Shown: positions 45,421-58,419, counted from the first letter of the stretch. The stretch: DNA of 64,000 nucleotides from Gongronella butleri (GCA_025201375.1 JAIWZP010000055.1:123599-187598), one strand, 5' to 3'. Notes: generated by a model from the sequence alone, not told the origin. A program made the numbers and translations.

Positions 45421-46653
45421 GGAAAAAAGCGCCCTTTGTTATCTGGAAAGCCGATTTGCGCGAAAAAACAAGACCAAGAATGTTTTATTTTAGCCATTGG
45501 GCATGAGGAGAGAGTGGGCGTGTGGCAAAAAGAAAAAAGAGAAAAAAAGAGGGAGGTGCGGCTTGTTTACACTTTTGTTTCTCCGGGGTGGCGGACGATG
45601 TTTGTTTGACAAGGCCCTTTTTTTTTTGTAATAGGGGTCAAGCGATGGACGGACGGGATTGCGTGGAGCCCATCACGGATCCTGGGCAACTTTTTGGTGT
45701 ATCGTGAGCTCGAGAAAAAGCATGGCGATGGGGGCAAACGCGGTTCGTTGGACCACCGGCAGCGGAGTCGCAGCCTTGACATGAACGCGACGCTTTCTCG
45801 CGGTGCTCAGGTCACGGAGCGAGCCAAGGAGAAGCGATTGGTGGGCAGTTTGTCCGAGGCATATCATTTTCGCGCCGACGGGCTTGTGAAAAAGACCATG
45901 TCGATTGTGGTCAATGGCAGCACGCAGCATCTGATCTCCTACTATCATCCTCAGGACGTGATCGACCACAAGCTGCGCACACCGTCGTCCGTCCCAGAAC
46001 TCGCGAGTCTCGAAATTGCGCCGGATTTGCTCATCAAACAGAATTTCCGCATTCCTCCATTTGTGGAACCCACGGCGCAAGAAGCTGCGCGCGCCGCTGC
46101 CTCCGCAATGGCTTCGGCTGGGGCGTCGTCGTCACCGTCGTCATCGTCGTCGCCCATGCCATCGCCTTCTTTGGCCATGATGACCGCGACATCACAACAA
46201 CCACCGCGTAGCGCGTCCATGAGCGCGATGCATCAGAATTTCCAGCGCGACGCCATGCCATTGCCTTCTTTTTATTACGCGTCGTCTATGCCGCCACCGC
46301 CCCCGATGCCCACAAGCACCATGGCGCCCAACAATTTGCACGAAACGGCCATTTACACGCAGGACAATAAGCCATTGCACCTGCAAATGTCTTCGTCGCC
46401 CATCCCCACGTCATCGCCGGCACCCAATGCCTTGCACAACTCCCAATTGTCGCCCCCGGCACGCTTCCACACGCCAACCCCGCCCAATCCCCAGCTGGGC
46501 CACTTGCTGAATCCCGTCCACACAATCAACATCCGTCCTCCGCACGAATTCCAAAGCAATGCCTCGCATCAGCCACACGACATGATCGGCGTCAAGATGG
46601 AGCATCATGCCTCACATCCCTGTGCCGTGCCTCAAGGCTCGCGATTGCTCTAA
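45213..46653 (+). CDS. WOPR-domain transcription factor, Gti1/Pac2 family
   Basis: DNA-binding regulator of the family that includes Wor1, Ryp1, Gti1 and Pac2, which control morphological switching, spore formation and nutrient responses. Exons 45213-45378 and 45635-46653 give 394 residues. The first WOPR part is ETFHGYIDTTQDVLLIFEGC with GLLPKVNRRL and SGSVFVFDERESG. The second is VKRWTDGIAWSPSRILGNFL with VYREL, a near-exact family block, then YHFRADGLVKKTMSIVVNG and LISYYHPQDV. The intron falls exactly between SG and VKRWTDG and has a 30-base A run. From residue about 170 the protein is Ser/Pro/Met/His-rich with no further domain, as in other members. The long pyrimidine-rich leader suggests complex 5' control. 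Confidence 0.94.
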
Positions 46654-47463
46654 AACGAATGAAAAAGGATAAAATAGTTGTTCTCAGACAACACCTTGTT
46701 TTTTTCAATGTGGCTTGCCAACCCCAATTGCATTGGAAAACAATCAATAAAATCCGAATCATGATTGAGTGTGTTTTTGGGGCATCTGTTTTGTGTTTGT
46801 TTACAAATGAATAGGGAGGTTTCCTTTTTTTTGAAAAAAAAGGGGGCAGCCTCATTCGCTGGCATTTTGTGCCGTCTCTCCGCCCCCTCCCCCCCTTATC
46901 GGCCTGCACGCTAAAATGGGCCTCGCACGCACACACACGCCTCACGCGCTTTGCTGGGGGGGGGCGTCTTGCACTCATTTTTTTTTTCTATCGTGGCACA
47001 CGCAACACAAAAAGGGCCCACTGGCCCCCCGTTTTGAGTTTCTCCTTGTGACAATTGGTTGCATCTGTTTTGACCCGATAAAAAAAATCGAGGCGCGCCG
47101 AGTACAAGCCCTCTGGACGTGATTTCCGCCACGATGGCCCTTTCTTTTGGGCCCCCTTCTCTCCTTTTTGATGGATCATTGGCAGCAAAAAAAAAAAAAA
47201 AAGAAAATAAAGAGGGAGGAGTCGCACGTTGCAAATGATTAATACTCGTTGAAAAGGGATCAAGTCCTGGCAGTCAAAAAGCCCACAAAAAAGGGCCCAT
47301 TCACCCTGTCCCCCTTACTTTTTTTATATTTTTGGAGTGCCGACGTAGCTTGTTTCTCTTTTTTCTTACTTTTCACACACTCTGCTCGTTTTCTTTCATC
47401 TCTTTTTCTTATTTTTCATCTCTCTTCTCTCGTACCGAAAGAACCGCCTACTTTTGCTAAAAA
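46654..47463. other. Spacer upstream of 14-3-3 gene
   Basis: Head-to-tail gap. It has a C run at about 46890, a G run at about 46957, an A run at 47188-47202 and a CT-rich leader (47310-47460) ending at the 14-3-3 start. No gene recognised. Confidence 0.35.
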
Positions 47464-49290
47464 ATGACCACCGTAAGTGCCCACAACACGCACAATTTGC
47501 GGCACGCGCGCCACGGCGCGTCATCACGCTTTTTTTTTGGCGCGCAAAAAAAGAGAAAAAACCACGCTTGCTTCCAAAAAGGACGCTTGCGTGGACTCTT
47601 TAAAAGCCGAAGCGACACCCTTTTGCAGAAAAAGCGCTTTTATACAAGATGATACTCACCTTGCCTTTTGCCCATCTCTAGGAACGTGATAATAAGGTAG
47701 GCAACCGCCATCTGGCTGCCCCGAGGCCACAGGGAGCGTGGTGAAGGAAACAAAAAAAAAAGCAAGGAGACGGACAAGAAGCCGACTTTTTTTTTTTTCT
47801 TTTTTCCTTGCCTTTTGCTAGGTATTTATGGCCAAGATTGCTGAGCAGGCCGAGCGTTATGATGGTAAGCGCGTGTAATGACATGAAAAGAGGGCATCCC
47901 ATTCATTGATTTCCACCTTTTTTCACAGAAATGGTCGACTACATGAAGCAAGTTGCCACGGTAACGTCGCAGAGCCAATTGGGGGGGGGGGGCAAGAGGG
48001 GGGTGAAAAGCGCTTGGCGGAGGCGCGGAGCCAATGGAAGAGCGCGAATTTTGGCGACAAAGCGCCCAAAGCCCTCTTTTTTTTTTTGGTGCTTTTTTTT
48101 TCATTGTTCGATGGCTGATCCTTTTCCTTTTCCCTTGTAGTCTGGTGTTGATTTGACCGTCGAGGAGCGAAATCTGCTGTCTGTTGCCTACAAGAACGTG
48201 ATTGGTGCGCGCCGTGCTTCGTGGCGCATTGTGTCGTCGATTGAGCAAAAGGAGGAGAGCAAGGGCCACACGGACCAAGTTGCCAAGATCAATGAATATA
48301 GAAAGCAGATTGAGAAGGAGCTGTACGATGTCTGCGAGGACATTTTGAAGCTTCTCTCTGACCACCTGATTGTCAATGCCCAAGATGGTGAAGCCAAGGT
48401 CTTTTATTACAAGATGTAAGTCCGTTTTTTATCTTTTTTTTTGTTTTGTTTCTTGTTCCCGTGCGTCTCTCTTATTTTGGCCACGCGCGCGCGCGTGCGT
48501 GCGCGACGGACGGCCCGAGCCCCAGCGCGTTTTCTTTTTTTTTTTTTCCTTTTTTTTTCTCGCGCTTTTTTTGCACGAGATCTGTTTGTTTATCGCTTTT
48601 TTTTTTCTTGTGATTGCGTCATCTCTTTTATAGGAAGGGCGACTACCACCGCTATGTTGCCGAGTACGCGACGGGCGCCGACCGCAAGACCGCCGCGACG
48701 TTTGCTCACGAGGCGTACAAGTCGGCGACGGACGTTGCGCAGGTCGAATTGGCCACGACGCACCCCATCCGCCTTGGCTTGGCCCTCAACTTCTCCGTCT
48801 TTTACTATGAGATCCTCAACTCGCCCGACCGTGCCTGTCACCTGGCCAAGCAGGCGTTCGATGACGCCATTGCCGAATTGGACACCCTGAGCGAAGAATC
48901 CTACAAGGACTCGACCCTCATCATGCAATTGTTGCGTGACAACCTGACCCTCTGGACCTCGGATCTACAAGAAGGTAAGAAAGAGGAAAAAACACCCATC
49001 TTTTTGCCTTTTTTCCCCTTGCCCTTTTTTACCCTGAAACAAAAGGAACAAAAAAAAAGATCCCCTGGGTCGTGGGTGATGATGATGATGAAGATGATGC
49101 ACTGGCTCTCACGCGACCCACGGCACGCCACCCCGCCCCCCTCTATTTTTTTCTTCCTTTTTTTCCCTTGCAATGCGGCGCGTGCACGCCTTGATTTTGC
49201 CCTTACCTGGCAATTGGGTCACTGACACCTGCTCTTTACTTTGCTATAGAAGACAAGCCCGAGAAGAAGGAAGAGGAGACCGAGGAATAA
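47464..49290 (+). CDS. 14-3-3 protein
   Basis: Dimeric adaptor that binds phosphoserine/threonine motifs; broad signalling roles in the cytosol. Seven exons in phase: 47464-47472, 47682-47696, 47822-47864, 47929-47960, 48141-48415, 48634-48974 and 49250-49290, giving 251 residues. The first four exons are 9, 15, 43 and 32 bases. Signature regions are [20 protein letters not shown] and [20 protein letters not shown]; phosphopeptide-binding residues (Lys in AYKNVIG, Arg in GARRASWR, the RY of GDYHRY) are present. The tail is acidic ([13 protein letters not shown]). The gene is orthologous in type to yeast BMH1/BMH2 and S. pombe Rad24/25. The very small 5' exons would be missed by simple gene finders. 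Confidence 0.97.
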
Positions 49291-50337
49291 TTGGACTCTT
49301 GTTTGCTCCAATTGCTTGTTTCCCCTTACCCCCACCATCCCCTCTCCTTTTTTTTTATTGCTTCCCTCTCTCTTAGTCCACCCAGCTGCCCATCGCGCGA
49401 CCTTGGTATAGTTTTTTTTTCTCACCAATTATCGTCTCAATTAGCCAACGTTTGAACTTTAAAAACAAAACGATTGCCCCCGCCCTTTTCCCCTTCCCCC
49501 CTCTCTTCCCCTTTTGTAGCGGATGTGGCAAGCTGGAAACACAAATAAAAAAAAATCACCAATTGTTGCGCTCCTTTATTCAAAATGGCACAGATGACGC
49601 AGAAAATGACCCATTTATGCCCATTGTTTGTGAAAAAAAGATCGCCTCCAGATGTTCAGAATTGGTTTGGTGGTTTTTGCCAATGAGAGAATTTTCATCG
49701 CGTGTGTTGTGGTTTGGATTGCAATTGTTTCCAAGATTTTCCCACTGTCTTGGGGCAAAACTTGAAGGCGATGACCTCATACTTGACAAAACGGGCTGGT
49801 GACACCCAGGGAAAGATGTCATTTTTTTTTTCTCCAGGTACACATCAATCCTGCAACTGGGTCGTTGTCTTGAACCCAATGGAGCACGTAAAAGATAAAT
49901 GGAGACAGTAAAAAAAAAAAAAAAGTCGCAAAAAAAATCCTTTATTGAAACGTCGACGGCCGTGGCCGATTCAATGCATGGCGCATGGGCGCCATTAAAG
50001 AGGCTGCAGCGCAAGCGCATTCCCCAGGGGAACATGTAAAAAAGATTTTTTTTTTTTTTTCAAAAAGTTGGACCCAAGCCTTCATGTGACCATCAACAGC
50101 AAGTTTAGGCTGGAATAGTTCAAACGGCTCGCCAAATCTGCAATTGTTGATCTCGAATGAATCTTGGGATAGACTACCATTTCGGGCAGATTTCTGCTAT
50201 GATTGGGCTGTTCATGCGCATGCTGAAACAGGCGCATTTATAAGTTTAGATTTTTTTTTCGTCATTTTTATTTTTTTTTCTTTCTTTTCACTACTTACTT
50301 CCAAACTTTTTTTTTGCTTTCTCGCTTTTCCGTCGTC
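49291..50337. other. Spacer between 14-3-3 and SulP genes
   Basis: After the 14-3-3 stop there are T-rich and C-rich tracts. A minus-strand open stretch at about 49580-50140 has some balanced segments (for example PFELFQPKLAVDGHMKAWVQ near 50120) but no supporting domain, and a run of A/T interrupts it. It is not called as a gene. The leader before 50338 is T-rich. Confidence 0.35.
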
Positions 50338-53300
50338 ATGACAACCCTGTATTTTGACACGTCTCCGGGCCCCACATGGAAGGAGCGTGTACAAGCGTCT
50401 CTCAAGCCGGCTCCGGGCTGGTGGAAGGAGACGTTTCCCATTGTCAAGTGGCTTCCCTTTTACAACCGCCAATGGGCGTACAGTGATATACTTTGTGGGC
50501 TGACGGTGGGCATTGTCGTCATTCCGCAAAGCATGGCTTATGGTAAACATCTTTTAACATCAGCCCAAAATCCATGAAAAGGAAAAACTCATTGCTCATT
50601 GCGTGGTTTCACAGCTAAAATGGCCCAATTGCCACCTCAATTCGGCTTGTATTCCAGCGTCATGGGTGTCTTTACGTATCCCTTTATTGGCACCTCCAAG
50701 GATATCAGCATTGGTAAGGACGAGGATCCAATTTTTTCTTTTTCTTTTTCTTTGTTTTTTCTCTTTTTTTTTTTTTTGGGATATACTCCTTTGCGACGAG
50801 GCTGCGCGCGCGACGCGCGGCAATGCGTGTGCGGGTCCATCCTCTTTTGCAAACGCTCCTGACCCTTTTTTTTCCTTTTTTTTTTTTTTTTGGGGTCCCC
50901 CAATAGGCACATCGGCCATCAACAGTCTTTTGGTGGGCAATATCATTGTGGATGTGATCAGCATGCCTGAATTCCAAAGTGGCGCGTGGACGTATGCGTC
51001 TGTGGTGGCCATTTTGACATTGTTCACGGGAATTGTCAATTTCATCATTGGCATGGTGCGCCTTGGCATCCTTTTTGATTTCATCTGTCAGCCGGCTCTT
51101 GCGGGCTTCATGGCCGGCTCTGGGCTCACCATTGTGGTGAATCAGGTAAGCAAAAGAAGCCCCCTTAGCCGCACCCCCCCCCTTTTTTTCCCCCTTTTTT
51201 CACCTTTTCATTCATGAACCCTGTTGTCATCTTGTGGAAATTGACCTTTTTTTTTGAACTCCTTTGCTATGCAATTGCTCCTGTTTGTTTATAGCTCAAC
51301 AAGATCCTTGGCATTCCCAACATTGATACCACGGCGCCCACGTATATGATCTTTGGCAAGACATTGGTCGGGCTGCCGCACACCAACATGAACGCGATCC
51401 TTGGCTTTGCCGCACTCATCTACCTTTACACGGTGCGCTACGCGACAGCGCGGCTTACCAAAAGATACCCCCAATATGCGCGTGCGCTCTTTTTCATCAA
51501 CATTTCGCGCAGCATTGTCGTTGTGCTGCTTTTCACACTGCTTGCCTTTTTGGTTCAACATTTCCACGGGTCGTCGCCCTTTTCCATGGTTGGCACCATC
51601 CCTGCCGGCTTCCAAAACATGGGCGTGCCCCATTGGGACTCGGGACTGCTGACGGCCATCATGCCAAAGATGATTGGCGTCATTGTCCTGCAAATCATGG
51701 AACATTGTGCCATTGCCACCAGTCTCGGCAAAATGTCAGAGTACAAGAGTAAGTCGCACGAAAAAAAAAAAAAAAAAAGAAAAAGGAAAAAAAATTGGGC
51801 TCGCTGACACACAGCCTCCTTTTTCCTCTTGTAAAAAAATAGTCAATGTCAACCAGGAGATCACGTCGATTGGTGTGGCCAACATTTTGGGTTCCTTTTT
51901 CAGCGCGTATCCCATGACCGGTGCGTTTTCGCGTTCTGCTGTGACGTCCAAGTCTGGGTCTCGCACGCCCATGACGAACATTGTTGCGGGCGTGCTTGTG
52001 GTGATCACGGTGTACTTTTTGACGCCTGTGCTGCAATATATTCCCACGGCGATCATTGGCGCCATTGTGACGCATGCGGTGACGGATTTGATTGTGGGAC
52101 CGCGTGTTTGGGTGAAATTCTGGAACACGCACCCATCCGAGCTGCTAATCTTTGGCGCGGCATTCATCTTATCTCTGGTGACGCGTATGGACATTGCCGT
52201 GTATGTTCCCGTGGCATTGTCGCTGGTTGTCCAACTTTATCGCGTGTCGCGTCCCAAATACAAGATTCTTGGCCGTGTGGACGCGTCGTCGTCCATGCCC
52301 AGCGACGACCAGGTGCCTGTGACGCCTATGGAAGAGAAACAAGTGGCGCTTGGACTCCATCACGTGCATCCATTGCAGCGCAACGTGCTGTTTGTGCCAT
52401 TGGACGATGCGATCTTCCATGGCCGTGTTCGTCGCATTGCGCCTGGCATTGTTTGCTTCCAGCCGTGCATTGATCTTGTTTTCGAGAACACCAACTATCT
52501 GTACGGCAAATTGCTTGATGCAGTCAAGGAGGATACGCGACGCGGTGCATCGCGTGCCAATGGGCTTGGCGGCCGGCCTTGGAATGACCCCATGCCCGAC
52601 AATGACAAGGGCCGCGAGCGACCCGTGCTTTCTTCCATTATTTTGGACCTCACCCATGTCTACGTGATGGACTACACAGCCATGGAGGCTCTTGCCGAAT
52701 TATCGCGCATGGTTGAGCAATACACGAACAAGCCGATTCCTTGGTACCTCGTTGTCAATGACGCCAAAAACGTGCGCCACGCCCTGTTGTACGCCGGCTT
52801 TGGTCGCCAGCGACGCAAGAAGGCCATGACCAACGTCTTCAATTTCCACAATGACCTCAAGAAAAAGAAAGTTGCCCAATCAGACCCTGAAACTGGCAAT
52901 CATGCGGTTGCGTCGGCGCCATTGACTTGGTTAGACCGCCTGTCCGGCGGCGGTCGTCGCCGCCCTGCACCCCCCTTGCGCCAAACCTCGTCAACGCACC
53001 ATTACGACGCCGAAAAACAACAAGATGTCTGCACCATGACCATCGAGGACATCTCCAAGAAACACAAGCAACATGATACCCAATCGCTGTCGACCGTGTC
53101 GTCGGACATGCCACCTTGGCTCGATTGTCCCGACGACGGTGACGATGACGACAATGACCAGGAATTCGACGAAAAATCGCACCATCACCAAGCGTCGGCC
53201 AATGCCCCGTACACACGCGACAGAACAGAGGCCGCCGCAGTGCGCGAATTCTATCCCTTCTTTTTCACTTCGCTCTGGGACGCCGCGCAAGCCGCCCTCA

Positions 53301-53392
53301 TGCATCTCGACGGCGAAATCCAAGACCAATGCGCAAGCAATCAGCTCGAGGATCCCTTGGAAACCGTGTCTGTGCAGATGCCTGCCGAGTAG
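50338..53392 (+). CDS. SulP/SLC26 sulfate permease
   Basis: Plasma-membrane anion transporter, probably proton-coupled sulfate uptake. Exons 50338-50542, 50615-50713, 50907-51145, 51295-51748 and 51843-53392 give 848 residues. The N-terminal cytosolic part (WKERVQASLKPAPGWWKETF and WLPFYNRQ) leads to the SulP signature: DILCGLTVGIVVIPQSMAYA, then KMAQLPPQFGLYSS. About 12 hydrophobic segments follow, including GSFFSAYPMTGAFSRSAV. A STAS domain lies at about residues 520-690 (PLDDAIFHGRV to TNVFNFHNDL), carrying SSIILDLTHVYVMDYTAMEA. The last 150 residues are hydrophilic with an acidic Asp run near 770. Length fits Sul1/Sul2 (about 860-890). Intron 4 has an A run at its start. Confidence 0.95.
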
Positions 53393-53699
53393 CCCGCCTT
53401 TTCTTGTATCACTTGTTGATCTTTTTTGTGTATATCTATTTGTGTATATTTTTTTTTTAGAAATTAAATTATTTTTTTTGTGTCCTTTATGTCATTGTGA
53501 TGCCAGAAATCCACAAAGTGGTCTTTTTTTTCGTATTTTGCCGCATGACCACTCGCTCAATTCCTGATTTGCCCATAGCATGACATTTTATGATACTACA
53601 AACAGTACTTCCCTACCAACGTGGCAGCAAATTGGCGTGTCAAAGGTTGCTTTGACGAGCAAATCGCGAATAAAAATGATTTTCCGCGTACTTTGGTCA

Positions 53700-55130
53700 T
53701 TCGCGATCAGGTTACTTTATTCATTGCATTCAATTCGCTGAACCCGTTGATTCCAGCTCTCAGCTTTTCATTTGAGCCCGGTCGCGCGCCGCTGCGGCCA
53801 CTAGATGGCTCACAATCCACGATTTTCAAAATTAGCGAATTTTCCAAGGGGGTGCAGTCGAGGAGCTGAAAATGCCGAAATTTGGGTCCTCGGATTGCCA
53901 TGCCTACTTGATCATGTATAAAGCATCATCTGATTCACCGATGAAAAGGCAATAAAAATCCAGCGTCCATTGGCTGGTTGTCGCGAAAAACGAGAAAATA
54001 GGTTATTTTTCACCGCAGGGCAAACTTGACGGGGACTGGTCGCAGCGCCGTGAAAGTCATCTCATCAGAAAGAGATCGGCTTGAACCGTATGCAACCATA
54101 GGTGATCCATGAAAAAAGTGATTTTTGTGGGATTTTGAAGCGGTTTCATCCTCCTATATCTTTTTCGACGCGCGAAAACCCGCGTCAAACTCAACGTTTG
54201 ACGCGCCTGTTCCTCATCACATCCATGCACCTGGAGCATCTCTTTCTAGTGGACGCGTTGGTGCGGCTCTTTGGACGCGTTTTTCCCTTGCAAATCGCAG
54301 TTGAAATAAAATCGAAAATCCGCCATTGCTCGCTTTTGAGTGCATGGATCGCGCTTGCTCTTGACGCCAATCGTGGTTATTCCGTGGCACGTATCTTGTG
54401 TGCAAGTTTGGAGGGATTCTGGGGATCTGATTTTCAAATTCTTTCTCGGACGCCTCGCGATGGCTAAATCTTGATTGATTGTGACGCGCACAAACAATGG
54501 ATAGAGACCGACCCCGTCGCGCCCCAACTGGTTTTCTAACCGTTCTTTGCTGGTTGGAGCGCGTTTTGGAACTATCCAGTGCACAACCGGCGAGTTCTTA
54601 TTGGCGACTGCTTAAAAAGAGCACTATTCTGAGCTTTACTTGGTGTATCAAGCCCAGACGATCCCAAATTGGAACCAGCTGCGGATTGAGGCGTAGCTTC
54701 GTCCTTGTCAATTCTGTCTTGGTGTTCAGCAAGGACGTTTTTGTGCAACGCGTAAAAATTCCTGACCAAAAAAGGGTCGCTTATATATTTTTACCGATGC
54801 CCCCCATGGCCTTCGCCCCCAACTTTGCCCAGGTGGACGGCGGATACAAGCGTTCCAACAGGTCCATGTTATCTCGATGATTAGCCGGTTCAACCTTGGG
54901 GCTCACGGCTTAATATTCGGATTTTTCGATCATCCTGAATCTTATCTTTTTTAAAAACCAAGCTTTGAGCCCCCAAAGCTGGTGTCATGCTTTTCACTGT
55001 CCACGATGAACCATTTGGTACAAAGTTTGACAATGCTCGATTCGCTGTAACACCAGAATCTTCAAATTGGATCCCCTTTTGACATTTGAGCATGGCTTTT
55101 TTGACAATTTCCTGGGCAGACGCATGTCAA
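53700..55130 (+). repeat. Dispersed repeat family B, copy 2
   Basis: Degenerate partner of 26590-27700. Landmarks are TTTTCCAAGGGGGTGCAGTC (about 53840), GGTCCTCGGATTGCCATGCC (about 53886), CTGTTCCTCATCA (about 54207), GTGGACGCGTT (about 54250), TTGTGTGCAAGTTTGGAGG followed by ATTCTGGGGATCTGATTTT (about 54398-54435) and GCTGTAACACCAG (about 55043). Segments between the landmarks differ in length. No intact frame is shared with copy 1. Confidence 0.65.
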
Positions 55131-55664
55131 GCTAAAGATCATTGGGGCATTTCTTTGTCTCTAGCCGTGCAATAAAAAAAAGTAGCAAATTGTTGAGGTA
55201 GTGGCCGATTTTTTTTACATGGCACCGTCTCTCTCTCTCGGGCACGTCCAATTTTCCCTTGTATCTCCAGCTTTAACGCCCTTGCAATGTGCCCTCTGTC
55301 ACTAGCGCACGACGTCCATCCGAAAAAAAAAATAGCACCTCAGACAAATGGCGCGAATAAAATGATCCAGATCATGCACTGTCATGGAACCCATAAGAAT
55401 CTTGCAAAAGACAAATGCTCAACAGAAACTTAGAATCTGGAAAAATAGAAAATAAAAGGCCGGCCAAACCTGCGGCGCGACATCCGTGCATAATTGAAAT
55501 TCACGCGGAGCTTGAATCGATCGCCTTTTCTTTTTCTGAGTCTTTCATGTGACAAAAAATCATTCTGTTCTTTTTCTTTTTATTTCACTATTTTTTTGCC
55601 ATTCTCTCCCCTTTTTCTTCTTGTTGTTCTTTCTTTCCCTTTTTCCCTGTTTTTGACCGAGTCG
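55131..55664. other. Leader region of patatin-like gene
   Basis: AT-rich DNA becoming a strongly pyrimidine-rich leader from about 55520 to the start at 55665. No gene recognised. Confidence 0.35.
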
Positions 55665-58325
55665 ATGTTTTCTCTCGACCGCCTGTATGTGCGGATACAA
55701 GATCGCCTTTGTCAAGTGCTCGTACCCTTTTTGGAGTGGGTCTATAACACTCTGCCGCTGCTGTCACGCTTTTTGGTCACACCCTGTCAGGTAAAAATGG
55801 TTAAGCCGAGACGACACTGCACACACGCTGGCGGGGGGAAAGAAAGAAAAAAAAGGAGGAGAGTGCGAATTCTTACTTACACGCCCATCTTTCACCTCTT
55901 TTCGTCACATGCCAGGCCGCCATGAGTTACCGCCGCCGCCATGCACCGGAGAGAGAACTGTTGCATCAGCTCCAAATGGCAACCACGCACGACTCATGGT
56001 ATGAGCGCGCCGACGCGCTCGATCAATATGCAGGTGGGTCCATCAAAGCGAAAAAAAAAAGAGAAAAAAAAAGGACTTGGATCTCATTGCGTCTGATTTT
56101 TTTTACAGGTCGCGATGCTTGGCAATACAATGCGAAATCCAACTTTTACGACTACAGGCAGATTGCCGCGCGGCTGCAACAGCTCATCGAAGCGCGCAAG
56201 TCCGACAACCCGCAGATCATGATGGAATTGCTGCGCGGCGGCCTTTTGCGCAATTATTGCGGCATTGCCGATCGACGTTTGTTCTCACACGCTCTGTCGG
56301 GGTACGGAACGCGTCCGCGCGCACAAAAAAAAAAAAAAAAAAAAAAAAAACTTTTCCAGTCGCCTCCACTCACGCTCTTTTTTTTTTGTATTTTAGGACA
56401 AAACACTTGATTGAAAACTACATTGACGAGGTTGTCGCGCAATTGGAGCTGATTGAGGACACGCCGCACGTGTCGCCACAAGCCAAACTCAAGTTCTTCT
56501 CCGACACGCAGCGCGTGCATGGCTCCACCGCCTTGGTTTTGCAGGGCACCACGGCGCTCGGTAAAAAGAAAAAAAGGGGGGGTGGTTAAGGCCGCGCACA
56601 ATGCTCATTTCATTTCCATCGTTCTTTTTGCACACACAAAAGCACTATACCATCTCGGCGTCATCAAGGCTCTCAGCGAGCAAGGTCTGCTGCCTCGGAT
56701 CATTAGCGGCACGGCTGTCAGTGCCATGATTGCATCCCTGATTTGCATCCACACCGATGACGAATTGCCCGTAAGTCACCACAAGGAAATCAACAAAGAT
56801 GCATGTCTACGCTCTCCCCCGCGCGCTTTCCGATGTGTCTCATTTTCCTGTTCTTGTTTTTGTTTTTTTGTTTTTTTGCTTTAGCACTTTTTACAACCGG
56901 ACGGCATCAATTTGACAGCGTTTTCCAAGAAGAGTGACAAAGGGTAAGGCCATTGTTTGTGGGACAGGAAAGGGGGGATGGGGGAAAGCGGCCGGCTGAT
57001 TCTCATGTGATTTTATTTGTTTTATTTTTTTTTTTTACGCCAGGCACTTCCGTCGGCGCGTGACACGCTTCCTCAAATACGGCTACTTGATGGATATGAA
57101 GGTGCTGCAAGAGTGTGTGCGTGCCAATGTCGGTGATCTGACCTTTGAGGAGGCCTATGCAAGGAGCAAACGCGTGTTGAACATCTCGGTGTCATCGTCG
57201 AGAAAGCATGAGGTCCCCCAGCAGCTCAATTACATGACCGCGCCCAACGTCGTAAGCTCATTACCCCGATTTTCCTTGGTCAACCTCACGTTTTTTTTCC
57301 TTCCTTATTTTTTTTTAGTTGATTTGGAGCGCGGCGTGCTGTTCGACTGCGTCGGCCGGCCTCTTTGCCACGTGTGATCTGCTTGCCAAGGATAAGAGCG
57401 GCAACATTGTCAAGTGGAATTCCTCAGGTACACGCTGAACACGAGGGGACAATGGCATGTTTCGCGTTAAATTCACCGCCTTTTCCTTTTTTTCTCTCGC
57501 ATAGATGTCAAATGGACGCGCTGGAAGGATGTTTCCTGTGACGAAAGGTAAGATACATGCACAAAAGCAGCAAGCGTACTCACAACAAGGCCCTTCTAAA
57601 CAGTGAATCGCCGCTGCATCGCCTTTCCGAGCTGTTCAATGTCAATCACTTTATTGTTTCCCAAGCTGTATTTTATGTCATTCCCTTTATATCCAACGTC
57701 CACGACACCCTATGGAGCAAGCTCATCTACTTGATGTCCTCGGAGCTGCGACACCGATTGTATCAGGTAAAAACCAATTTGGAAAAAAAAAAGTCGAGCA
57801 CCCCGATTGACGCGTTTCATCCACTTAGCTCCGACTCTTGCATATGCTACCTCATGAAGTCGCCTCCGTCATTGAACAAAAGATGTCTGGCGACATCAAC
57901 ATTTTGCCACAATTATCATTAACGGTAAAAAAAAAAAAAAATTCAAGCGAAAAAAAAAGAGTGTTCGTCAAAAGCATGCAATCTCATCCTAACGTACATT
58001 TTTTTCTTTTGCCACACTGTAGCACCTCAACATCATCTTTTCTAATCCAACATATGCGTCGCTGACGTATTGGTAAGAATGGAATGCAGCACGAGCCACA
58101 AATGCATGGAGATTGAGCTCTTTTTCTCTTTTTTTTTTCAGGATCCAGCATGGTGAAAAGTCGACGTGGCCGCTCCTCTCACTTCTCAATGCACGATGCA
58201 AGATTGAGATTGCATTGGACAATGCCGTGGCACGGCTGCAGGCGCGCAATGTGATGGCGGATCCCGTGGTTGTCGCGTCGTCGCGGCCACCCATGTACAA
58301 ACGACGTGCTAAATCCATGCATTGA
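55665..58325 (+). CDS. Patatin-like protein of the TGL3/4/5-SDP1 family, probably catalytically dead
   Basis: The family hydrolyses triacylglycerol on lipid droplets. Thirteen exons in phase: 55665-55790, 55916-56033, 56109-56301, 56397-56560, 56643-56770, 56885-56943, 57044-57251, 57319-57427, 57505-57547, 57604-57766, 57829-57924, 58023-58072 and 58142-58325, giving 546 residues. The DUF3336 part (about 40-140) has WQYNAKSNFYDY and TKHLIENYIDEV. The patatin part starts LVLQGTTALGALYHLGVIKA and continues to RLSELFNVNHFIVSQAVFYV. Active members have a Gly-rich oxyanion loop, a GxSxG serine and a DG[SG] aspartate. Here the loop reads QGTTALG, the serine motif reads SGTAVSA with Ala at the nucleophile position, and the region of the Asp motif is rearranged (TRWKDVSCDES). 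The frame is intact, so this looks like a pseudoenzyme rather than a broken gene. It is convergent with the F-box gene. Confidence 0.9.
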
Positions 58326-58419
58326 AAGGGGGTGCGTATAGATCTTGCGCTCTATTTTAATAAAATTTATGGCTGGTATGCATTCAAACGATTTCTTTTT
58401 GGTCCTATGAGTGTGCACT

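Noticed and set aside
49580..50140. Minus-strand coding-like stretch between 14-3-3 and SulP
   Set aside because: Interrupted by A/T runs and without a recognised domain or clear start.
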